A stretch of DNA of 64,000 nucleotides, taken from Novosphingobium sp. CECT 9465. Its GTDB lineage: Bacteria > Pseudomonadota > Alphaproteobacteria > Sphingomonadales > Sphingomonadaceae. A model generated the notes under the pieces. It saw only the letters and a program-made list of their open reading frames with translations. It did no database searches and was not told the DNA's origin. Where the stretch lies: contig NZ_CAKLBX010000003.1 of assembly GCF_920987055.1 (NCBI RefSeq), forward strand, positions 1-64,000, in the 5' to 3' direction. The first letter of the stretch is position 1, and each line of letters begins with the position of its first letter. Of this stretch, positions 19,458 to 26,553 are shown one piece after another. A program made the position numbers and the translations under genes.

Positions 19458-20632
19458 TGAAGAACTTCTATCTCGCGGGCGTCGCATCGCTCGCCCTGCT
19501 GCTGGCTGCCTGTGGCGGCAAGGATGCCGGGAACGAGGCGACCGCCAATGCCGCAGCCGGTAACGAAGCGGCAGGCACGGAAAAGGGCGGTGCCGAAGGC
19601 GGTCATGCCGATGAAGGCGTGGTCACGCTGGGCGCCGATCAGATCGCCGCAGCGGGCGTGCAGATTGGACGGCCGATCATCGGCGGGGCCGGGACGATCG
19701 AGCTGCCCGCGATCATCGAGGGCGACCCACAGGGAACGCAGGTCGTCTCGGCCGCAATTGCGGGACGCGTGGTCGCGCTCACCCGTAACCTCGGCCAATC
19801 GGTCGGACGCGGCCAGACCATTGCGGTCATCGAAAGCCGCGAGGCGGCGCAGATCAAGGGCGAGGTCGAGGCGGCGCGGGCGCGGCTTCAGCTCGCTAAT
19901 TCGAACCTCGCGCGCGAACAGCGGCTGTTCGCGCAGAGAGTCTCCCCTGAACAGGATCTGATCGCCGCCCGCACAGCGGCGACGGAGGCGCGGATCGCCC
20001 TGACGCAGGCGCAGAGCATGGTTTCGGCGGCGGGTGTCGGCGGCGGCGGGCTCAACCGGCTCGGCATTGCCGCGCCGATCTCGGGCCAGATCATTGCGCG
20101 CCCCGTGACGCTGGGACAAACGGTCGCGGCGGATGCCGAACTCTATCGCATCGCCAACCTGAGCCAGGTGTCGATCGCGCTTAATCTCAAGCCCGAGGAT
20201 GCGGGCCGGGTGCGTCCCGGCAATACGGTGCTGGTGAAGGCGGCAGGCCGTCAGGCGACCGCCCGCGTGACCTTCGTGTCGCCGGCGCTTGATCCGCAGA
20301 CGCGGCTCGTGCCTGCGCTCGCCACCCTCGACAATCGCGGTGGCGAATGGCGGGTCGGCGAGCCTGTGACGGCAGCCGTGCAGCTCACGGGCAGCGGCGG
20401 GAGCGGGGCGGTCCGCGTGCCGACGACGGCGGTCCAGAGTTTCGAGGGCAAGTCGGTCGTGTTCGTGCGCACGCCCACCGGCTTCAAGGCGACCCCGGTC
20501 CAGCTCGGCGATGCGTCGGGCGACACGGTGATCGTCCGGTCGGGCCTGACCGGCAACGAACAGATCGCCACCACCGGAAGTTTCACGCTCAAGGCCGAGA
20601 TCGGCAAGGGCGAAGCGAGCCACGAGGATTAA
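19457..20632 (+). CDS. czcB: Periplasmic adaptor CzcB (lipoprotein)
   Basis: This is the membrane-fusion protein linking CzcA to CzcC. I prefer ATG 19457 (MKNFYLAGVASLALLLAACG) because it gives a clean lipobox LLAAC; a GTG three bases earlier is possible. The mature N-terminus is low-complexity and acidic (GGAEGGHADEG). A barrel-sandwich half (VVALTRNLGQSVGRGQTIAV), an alpha-helical hairpin (EVEAARARLQLANSNLAREQ), the second lipoyl half (APISGQIIARPVTLGQTVAA) and the beta-barrel (VRVPTTAVQSFEGKSVVFVR) follow in the usual order. About 391 residues is normal for the family. It overlaps czcC and lies 3 bp before czcA. Confidence 0.9.
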   Translation: MKNFYLAGVASLALLLAACGGKDAGNEATANAAAGNEAAGTEKGGAEGGHADEGVVTLGADQIAAAGVQIGRPIIGGAGTIELPAIIEGDPQGTQVVSAAIAGRVVALTRNLGQSVGRGQTIAVIESREAAQIKGEVEAARARLQLANSNLAREQRLFAQRVSPEQDLIAARTAATEARIALTQAQSMVSAAGVGGGGLNRLGIAAPISGQIIARPVTLGQTVAADAELYRIANLSQVSIALNLKPEDAGRVRPGNTVLVKAAGRQATARVTFVSPALDPQTRLVPALATLDNRGGEWRVGEPVTAAVQLTGSGGSGAVRVPTTAVQSFEGKSVVFVRTPTGFKATPVQLGDASGDTVIVRSGLTGNEQIATTGSFTLKAEIGKGEASHED

Positions 20633-20635
20633 GCC

Positions 20636-23600
20636 ATGATCGCCCGTATCGTAACCTGGGCGGTCGAGAAGCGCTGGCTAGTCCTGCTCCTCACCGTCAT
20701 CGTCGCCGCCATCGGCGCCTTTTCCCTCTACCGGCTACCGATCGACGCGGTGCCGGACATCACCAACAATCAGGTCCAGATCAACGTCCGCGCGCCTGCC
20801 CTCTCGCCCGAGCTGGTCGAGAAGCAGGTGTCGTTTCCAATCGAAACCGCGCTCGCCGGCACCCCCGGCCTGGAATATACGCGCTCGTTGAGCCGCAACG
20901 GCTTCGCGCAGATCACGGCGGTCTTTTCGGACGCGACGGACATCTATTTCGCCCGCCAGCAGGTGGGCGAGCGTCTGCGGGGCGTGCAAGAGAATCTGCC
21001 CGACGGCGTGAACCCTGAAATGGGTCCGATCGCGACAGGCCTGGGCGAGGTGTACATGTACACCGTTCGTCTCGATCATCGCGAGGACGACAAGCACAAG
21101 CCCGGTGAACCGGGCCAACAGCCCGATGGCAGCTACATCACGCCAGAGGGCGAGCGACTGACGACCGAAGAGGACAAGGCGACCTACCTGCGCACCGCGC
21201 AGGACTGGATCGTGACGCCGCTTCTGAAGACCACACCGGGCCTCGCCGGTGTCGACTCGATTGGCGGTTACGCCAAGCAGTTCCTCGTCGTGCCCGACGT
21301 GCAGAAGCTGGCCTCGCTCGGCATCACGCTGACGGACCTGGGAAATGCGCTGGAGCGCAATAACACCAGCGTCGGCGGTGGCTTCGTCAATCGCAATGGC
21401 GAAGGTCTGGCTGTTCGCTCGGATGCGCTCGTTCGCAATGCCAGCGAGTTGGCCAGGACCGTGATCGCGACACGTAACGGCGTGCCGATCACGGTCGAAC
21501 AAGTTGCGACTGTGAAGACGGGTCAGGCGATCCGCATGGGTTCGGCATCGGAGAACGGTACCGAAGTCGTCGTCGGCACGGCGATCATGCGGATCGGCGA
21601 GAACAGCCGCATCGTGTCGACCGCGGTCGCTGAGAAACTGAAGACGATCAACGCTTCGCTGCCTCCTGACGTCGTAATTCAGCCGGTGCTGAACCGCACC
21701 GAGCTGGTCAATTCGACGATCAAGACGGTCGCGAAAAACCTGTCCGAAGGCGCGGTGCTGGTCATCGTCGTGCTCTTCCTGCTGCTCGGCAATTTCCGCG
21801 CGGCGCTGATCGCGGCGCTGGTCATCCCGATCACCATGATGCTGACCGGCTTCGGGATGCTGCGTGCCGGCGTCTCGGCGAACCTGATGAGCCTTGGCGC
21901 CTTGGACTTTGGTCTGATCGTCGACGGCGCTGTCATCATCGTGGAGAACGCGCTGAGACGGCTTGCCGAGCAACAGCATCATGAAGGTCGCTTGCTGAGC
22001 GTAAGGGAACGGCTCGCGACCGTGGCGGCCGCCGCGCGCGAGATGATCCGCCCCTCGGTATACGGGCAGGCGATCATCATCCTTGTCTATGTGCCGCTGC
22101 TCACGCTGACCGGCGTGGAGGGCAAGACGTTCGTGCCGATGGCGCTCACCGTCATCATCGCGCTCGCCTTCGCCTTCATCCTCTCGATCACCTTCGTGCC
22201 GGCCATGATCGCGATCTGGCTGTCGAAGAAGGTTGAGGAGAAGGACGGCCGCATCATCACGTGGCTGAAGAAGCGCTACGAGCCCGGTCTTGACCGGGCA
22301 ATGAAGCGCCCGACCCTGACGATCGGCGCGGGTGTCGGCAGCCTTGTCGTGGCGGCGCTCGCCTTCACGACGCTCGGCTCGGTGTTCCTGCCACAGCTCG
22401 ATGAAGGCGACCTGCTGATCCAATCGCTGCGCATCCCCGCCACGTCGGTCCAGCAAAGTCAGGCGATGCAGGTGCCGATCGAACGGATGATGTCGAAGCA
22501 GCCGGAGGTGGCGTTCGTCTATTCCAAGACGGGCACGGCGGAACTCGCTTCCGACCCGATGCCGCCCAACGCCACCGACATGTTCGTCATCCTGAAGCCG
22601 CGCAAGGATTGGCCAAATCCCGATCTTGCCAAGGAGGAGCTGGTCAGCCGGATCGAGGGAAATCTCGCAAAAATCCCGGGCAACGCCTATGAGATCACCC
22701 AGCCTATCCAAATGCGCTTCAACGAGCTGATCGCCGGCGTGCGCGGTGACATCGCGGTGAAGGTGTTCGGCGACGACTTCAACACGATGAACCGGACGGC
22801 CGAGCAAATCGCGGCGGTGCTGCGCAGAACGCAAGGCGCAGCGGACGTGAAGGTGGAGCAGACGACCGGTCTTCCCATGCTCGACATTCGCGTCAACCGC
22901 GACGCGATGGCGCGGTTGGGCGTTACGGCTCAGGATGTGCAGGACACCGTGACTGCGACGATCGGCGGGCGAACATCGGGCCAGATCTTCGAGGGCGACC
23001 GTCGCTTCCCCGTGGTGATCCGCCTGTCGGAGGCGCAGCGTGCCGACATCGGCCTGCTCCAACAGGTGCAGGTGCCGGTGGCAGGCGGCGGCTATGTACC
23101 GCTGTCCAGCGTCGCCGAGATCAAGGTGGTCGATGGTCCGAACCAGATCAGCCGCGAGAACGGCAAGCGGCGCGTGGTGGTGCAAGCCAACGTGCGTGGC
23201 CGCGACGTCGGATCCGTCGTGGCGGATGCGCAGGCGGCGATCGGCAGCCAACTCCGGCTGCCTGCCGGCACCTATCTCGAATGGGGCGGCCAGTTCGAGA
23301 ACCTCCAATCGGCAAGCGAACGGCTGAAGCTGGTCATTCCGGCTTGCTTCATCTTGATCCTGCTGCTCCTCTACGGGGCGTTGGGATCGGTCCGCGACGC
23401 CGCGATCGTGTTCACCGGCGTGCCTTTCGCGCTGGTGGGCGGCGTCCTGTTGCTGTTCCTGCGGGGCATGGACTTCTCGATCTCGGCGGCAGTGGGCTTC
23501 ATCGCCCTCTCGGGCATCGCGGTCCTCAACGGCCTCGTCATGGTCAGCTCGATCCAAGATCTGATCCGATCAGGGATGAGCCGCGAGGAAGCCGCGCATG

Positions 23601-23881
23601 TTGGCGCGATGCAGCGTCTGCGACCCGTCATCATGACCGCGCTAGTCGCCAGCCTCGGCTTCGTGCCGATGGCGCTGGGCGAAGGCGCCGGCGCAGAGGT
23701 TCAAAAGCCTTTGGCGACGGTCGTCATCGGCGGTCTGATCTCGGCGACGCTTCTTACGCTGTTCGTGCTGCCGACACTCTATGCCCGGTTCGGGCAGAAA
23801 GTGATCGAGAAACCCGAGCACTACAATGAGGAGCATGAAGGGGACGACCACGGTCAGACCTTCGTGAACAACTTGGCCTGA
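20636..23881 (+). CDS. czcA: RND heavy-metal efflux pump CzcA
   Basis: This is a 1081-residue inner-membrane proton/metal antiporter of the HME-RND family. It starts MIARIVTWAVEKRWLVLLLT in the first membrane helix. The divalent-cation signature DFGLIVDGAVIIVEN in helix 4 (about 21907-21951) carries the essential Asp, Asp and Glu residues and points to Zn/Co/Cd rather than Cu(I)/Ag(I). A His-containing insertion in the periplasmic loop (DHREDDKHKPGEPGQQPDGS) may bind metal. Twelve membrane helices are expected, and the second half repeats the fold. A C-terminal acidic/His tail (PEHYNEEHEGDDHGQTFVNN) is present. It is intact and full length, third in the czcCBA set. A 15-bp-stem hairpin follows the stop immediately. 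Confidence 0.95.
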   Translation: MIARIVTWAVEKRWLVLLLTVIVAAIGAFSLYRLPIDAVPDITNNQVQINVRAPALSPELVEKQVSFPIETALAGTPGLEYTRSLSRNGFAQITAVFSDATDIYFARQQVGERLRGVQENLPDGVNPEMGPIATGLGEVYMYTVRLDHREDDKHKPGEPGQQPDGSYITPEGERLTTEEDKATYLRTAQDWIVTPLLKTTPGLAGVDSIGGYAKQFLVVPDVQKLASLGITLTDLGNALERNNTSVGGGFVNRNGEGLAVRSDALVRNASELARTVIATRNGVPITVEQVATVKTGQAIRMGSASENGTEVVVGTAIMRIGENSRIVSTAVAEKLKTINASLPPDVVIQPVLNRTELVNSTIKTVAKNLSEGAVLVIVVLFLLLGNFRAALIAALVIPITMMLTGFGMLRAGVSANLMSLGALDFGLIVDGAVIIVENALRRLAEQQHHEGRLLSVRERLATVAAAAREMIRPSVYGQAIIILVYVPLLTLTGVEGKTFVPMALTVIIALAFAFILSITFVPAMIAIWLSKKVEEKDGRIITWLKKRYEPGLDRAMKRPTLTIGAGVGSLVVAALAFTTLGSVFLPQLDEGDLLIQSLRIPATSVQQSQAMQVPIERMMSKQPEVAFVYSKTGTAELASDPMPPNATDMFVILKPRKDWPNPDLAKEELVSRIEGNLAKIPGNAYEITQPIQMRFNELIAGVRGDIAVKVFGDDFNTMNRTAEQIAAVLRRTQGAADVKVEQTTGLPMLDIRVNRDAMARLGVTAQDVQDTVTATIGGRTSGQIFEGDRRFPVVIRLSEAQRADIGLLQQVQVPVAGGGYVPLSSVAEIKVVDGPNQISRENGKRRVVVQANVRGRDVGSVVADAQAAIGSQLRLPAGTYLEWGGQFENLQSASERLKLVIPACFILILLLLYGALGSVRDAAIVFTGVPFALVGGVLLLFLRGMDFSISAAVGFIALSGIAVLNGLVMVSSIQDLIRSGMSREEAAHVGAMQRLRPVIMTALVASLGFVPMALGEGAGAEVQKPLATVVIGGLISATLLTLFVLPTLYARFGQKVIEKPEHYNEEHEGDDHGQTFVNNLA

Positions 23882-23884
23882 TGG

Positions 23885-23917
23885 ATGGGCGGGGCGATCC
23901 GCGATCGCCCCGCCCAT
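23885..23917 (+). terminator. Perfect 15-bp-stem hairpin after czcA
   Basis: ATGGGCGGGGCGATC (23885-23899) and GATCGCCCCGCCCAT (23903-23917) are perfect inverted repeats around a 3-nt loop, starting 4 nt after the czcA stop. There is no T-run downstream, so it is either a weak or factor-assisted terminator or an mRNA-stabilising or attenuating element between czcCBA and the following genes. Confidence 0.55.
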
Positions 23918-23934
23918 CTCTGGGAGATGGGGAT

Positions 23935-24423
23935 ATGCCTCGCACCATAACCAGCTCGATGCTTCACGGCGGGCCACTGCGCATCTGGTCGGCACTCACC
24001 GATCCGGATCATCGCCGGGCGTGGAGTCCGCTCGTATTTCTCGATGATCCGTCCCGGCTCGGCGACACAGAATGCACCTTTGCGATCCAGGGCATCACCC
24101 GGCCAATTCGGACGCCAGCACGGATTGATCGATTCGATAAACCGCACGCCTTCGCTTGGTCCTGCGGCATCCCCTATCTGTTCACGCTCGAAGAGCGGTA
24201 CGAGCTGGCGGGGGACGATGGCGGCACCAGGCTAACGCATAGCTGCACGCTGCGCGGGGCGCTCTCCCTGCCGTTCGCGGCGATGATGTTGCGCCGCCTG
24301 CGATCCCTGATGGTCGAATCTGACGATCGCCTCGCAACCTATCTCCGCTGGCGGGTAGGTCAGCCTGCCCGGGCTATCAATCGTCAGCGCGTCCCCTTCC
24401 GCTACAGGAGGAAGGCGCGATGA
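23935..24423 (+). CDS. SRPBCC (START/AHA1-like) family protein
   Basis: This is a 162-residue soluble protein starting at ATG 23935 (MPRTITSSMLHGGPLRIWSA). The pattern of an N-terminal helix with PLRIWSALTDPDHRRAWSPL, a central beta-sheet (TFAIQGITRPIRTPARIDRF; FAWSCGIPYLFTLEERYELA) and a C-terminal helix (AAMMLRRLRSLMVESDDRLA) is that of SRPBCC ligand-binding domains. The ligand is unknown. It follows the czcA hairpin and overlaps the next gene by 4 nt (ATGA at 24420), so it is part of the metal operon. Its presence between an RND pump and metal transporters is unusual and unexplained. Confidence 0.65.
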   Translation: MPRTITSSMLHGGPLRIWSALTDPDHRRAWSPLVFLDDPSRLGDTECTFAIQGITRPIRTPARIDRFDKPHAFAWSCGIPYLFTLEERYELAGDDGGTRLTHSCTLRGALSLPFAAMMLRRLRSLMVESDDRLATYLRWRVGQPARAINRQRVPFRYRRKAR

Positions 24424-24797
24424 TGATGCACTGTAAGCGGGTGCTGCCCGCCGTCATCCTCGTTGTCGGGCTCGCGGCGTGCTCGGAAAGAAAGCCGCCA
24501 GCCCCGCCAACGGAGCAGCAGATCCATTCGTCCGACAGCGCCGTGGCGACCGGGGAAATGGGGCGGCATAGATATCGCTGTTCCGACGGGGAACCGCTGT
24601 TCGTCGATTACAAGGACAACGGCCTGCAGATCGATTTGCGGCGCTCCAACGGGGGACCGCCGATGATGCTGACCGCGCCAGCGCAGGGCCTGCAATATGT
24701 CGGCGAAACAGCCACCGCGACCTTCAAGGGGTCGCAGCTCACCATCGTGGAAGGCGATGGCCGTACCCGGATCTGCGAGCGGGAAGGCACGCGATGA
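24420..24797 (+). CDS. MliC-like periplasmic lipoprotein 1
   Basis: This is a 125-residue lipoprotein. ATG 24420 is the first of three consecutive ATGs overlapping the upstream stop. The signal region MMMHCKRVLPAVILVVGLAA is followed directly by C, giving lipobox GLAAC. The mature domain RYRCSDGEPLFVDYKDNGLQ ... LQYVGETATATFKGSQLTIV ... RTRICERE has the paired-cysteine beta-barrel pattern of the membrane-bound lysozyme inhibitor of C-type lysozyme (MliC). It is followed by a second related gene, overlapping by 4 nt. Whether it inhibits lysozyme or has been recruited to metal stress is unknown. Confidence 0.6.
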   Translation: MMMHCKRVLPAVILVVGLAACSERKPPAPPTEQQIHSSDSAVATGEMGRHRYRCSDGEPLFVDYKDNGLQIDLRRSNGGPPMMLTAPAQGLQYVGETATATFKGSQLTIVEGDGRTRICEREGTR

Positions 24798-25258
24798 ACT
24801 GCCCTGCCTTCGAACGCCACAGGGCGCTTCGTCGGAAGAGACCGATGTCTGACACGTCGATTTCAAATGTGACAACCTTGTGCGGCCTGAATCGGGCCGG
24901 TCTGGCGATCGCGCGCCTCGGCGTCGTTCTCGTCTCCGGGGCGGTTATAGGGGCGTGTAATCCAGCGCCGACCCAGCCTACCGAGCCGGCGCATGAAAAG
25001 CATCTGACGTCGAAACTAATCGCGCAGCGCATCATGTACTGCGACGACGGCACACGCGCCGATGTCGACTTCATCGATGACGGCTTGAAAATGGCCGTCA
25101 CCTGGCTGCCGAAGGGCAGGACCGAGATCCTGCGCGCGCAGCGAACCGGTGACGAGTTTCGCGGCGACCATTCGCGGGCTGTCGTGGCGGGCGGATCGAT
25201 CGCGTTCACGCGACGCGGGAAGATCCGCGTCTGCCACCGAACCCCGGAGGAGTCCTAG
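24794..25258 (+). CDS. MliC-like periplasmic lipoprotein 2
   Basis: This is a second MliC-pattern protein: MYCDDGTRADVDFIDDGLKM, then EILRAQRTGDEFRGDHSRAV and a terminal GKIRVCHR supplying the second Cys. ATG 24794 overlaps the previous stop (ATGA) but gives a long N-terminus before the lipobox (SGAVIGAC). An internal ATG at 24845 (MSDTSISNVTTLCGLNRAGL) gives a more normal lipoprotein signal and may be the real start. It is diverged from its neighbour, so the tandem pair is an old duplication. It is followed after 3 nt by the ZIP transporter gene. Confidence 0.55.
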   Translation: MNCPAFERHRALRRKRPMSDTSISNVTTLCGLNRAGLAIARLGVVLVSGAVIGACNPAPTQPTEPAHEKHLTSKLIAQRIMYCDDGTRADVDFIDDGLKMAVTWLPKGRTEILRAQRTGDEFRGDHSRAVVAGGSIAFTRRGKIRVCHRTPEES

Positions 25259-25261
25259 GAA

Positions 25262-25948
25262 ATGCAGGCACTGCTCTATACGCTTGCGCCTGTGCTGGCG
25301 GTCGTGCTCGGCGCGATTGTCGCGAGCCGCACCAAGTTGAAACCTGGCCTCGTGGCGGGCCTACAGCATCTCGCTGCCGGCGTCGTGTTCGCGGCGGCAG
25401 CGACCGAAATCCTGCCGCAGGTCAAGCATGAGGCATCGCCCAGCGCGACGTTGATCGGCGGGGCGGCGGGCGTCGCGACCATGCTGGGGCTCAAGGCTCT
25501 TGAGGCCCGCTTCAAGGGGCCGATGGCGCTACTCGCCGCGATCGGCATCGACATTCTGGTCGACGGCCTGGTGCTCGGCCTCGCTTTCGTGGCGGGCGAG
25601 AAGGCAGGTCTCCTGCTGACGATCGCGCTCACTCTGGAAGTGTTATTTCTGGGACTGACGCTGACCGACGAGCTGGCGGAAACCTATCGCTCGCGCTTGC
25701 GCATCATCGTGATCGTCTCGGCATTGGCCCTGCTGCTGCCGATCGGCGCGCTCGCTGCCGTGCCGGTCGCCGCGCTGTCGCCGGTGATGATCGCCGGCTT
25801 CCTCAGCTTCGGGCTGATGGCGCTGCTCTACCTCGTCACGGAGGAGTTGCTGGTCGAGGCGCACGAGAAACCCGACACCCCGCTCATCAGCTCGATGTTT
25901 TTCGTCGGCTTCCTGGCCCTGCTGACACTTGAGGAGATGATGGGATGA
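25262..25948 (+). CDS. ZIP-family metal transporter
   Basis: This is a 228-residue inner-membrane protein starting MQALLYTLAPVLAVVLGAIV, with about seven to eight predicted membrane helices. ZIP features are the conserved HLAAGVVFAAAATEILPQV segment (H and E in helix 2) and IGIDILVDGLVLGLAF in the next conserved helix, where an Asp replaces the usual His. ZIP proteins normally move Zn or Fe into the cytoplasm; their occurrence in an efflux operon suggests either balanced uptake or an export-oriented ZIP. RBS-like GGAGG lies upstream (25247-25251). Its stop overlaps the ATG of the CDF gene. Confidence 0.8.
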   Translation: MQALLYTLAPVLAVVLGAIVASRTKLKPGLVAGLQHLAAGVVFAAAATEILPQVKHEASPSATLIGGAAGVATMLGLKALEARFKGPMALLAAIGIDILVDGLVLGLAFVAGEKAGLLLTIALTLEVLFLGLTLTDELAETYRSRLRIIVIVSALALLLPIGALAAVPVAALSPVMIAGFLSFGLMALLYLVTEELLVEAHEKPDTPLISSMFFVGFLALLTLEEMMG

Positions 25949-26553
25949 TCCCGGGCAACGACAACAATGGCGGGCAGGAGCGCCGCACACTGTGGATCGT
26001 CCTGCTGCTGAACGCGGCGATCGCTGCGGGCTTCTTCGTTTCCGGCTTCTTCGCGGACTCGAGCGCGCTGATCGCCAACGGCGTCGACAACCTGTCCGAT
26101 ACGGCTGTGTATGCGCTGAGCCTTGTGGCGCTCACCCGGGGCCAGACATGGAAGACACGCGCCGCGGTCGCTTCGGGCGTCATGCTGCTGATCTTCGCGG
26201 GCGGCATCTTGATCGATGTCGGACGGCGCTACGTGCAGGGCAGCGAGCCCATCGGACCTACCATGATGGTCATGTCCGCGATCGCCGGCGTCGTGAATTA
26301 CCTCTGCCTGCGGCTGCTCCAGCGCCTCAAGGATCCGGACGTCAATCTCCGGGCCGCAACCACCTTCAGCTTCAACGACTTCATTTCCAACGGCGGCATC
26401 CTGATCGCCGGCGTGCTGGTGCTGTGGTTGGGTACCAATTGGCCGGACCTGCTGGTCGGCTTCGCCACCGCCATCATCGCCATCAAGGGCGGTGTCGAAA
26501 TCCTGCGCGACGCGCGCGCCGAAACCAAGAAAAGCGAAAGGAGGTCGTCATGA
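25945..26553 (+). CDS. Short cation diffusion facilitator transporter
   Basis: This is a 202-residue CDF-family protein starting at ATG 25945 (MIPGNDNNGGQERRTLWIVL), overlapping the ZIP stop by 4 nt. Six membrane helices are expected. The first metal-site motif FADSSALIANGVDNLSDT places Asn and Asp where classical exporters have His/Asp pairs, and helix 5 has FSFNDFISNGGILIAGV. The C-terminal cytoplasmic domain is absent, as in the broken CDF at 15165. It is a probable exporter of Zn/Co/Cd-type ions by proton exchange. The stop overlaps the ATPase start. Confidence 0.8.
   Translation: MIPGNDNNGGQERRTLWIVLLLNAAIAAGFFVSGFFADSSALIANGVDNLSDTAVYALSLVALTRGQTWKTRAAVASGVMLLIFAGGILIDVGRRYVQGSEPIGPTMMVMSAIAGVVNYLCLRLLQRLKDPDVNLRAATTFSFNDFISNGGILIAGVLVLWLGTNWPDLLVGFATAIIAIKGGVEILRDARAETKKSERRSS

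Noticed and set aside
20735..23557. 940-codon open frame on the minus strand antisense to czcA
   Set aside because: It lies wholly opposite the intact, motif-rich czcA gene; its Arg/His/Asp-rich composition is typical of the shadow frame of GC-rich coding DNA.
25992..26549. Upstream extension of the P1B ATPase frame
   Set aside because: It overlaps the CDF transporter gene in another frame; ATG 26550 has an RBS and the usual 4-nt overlap.
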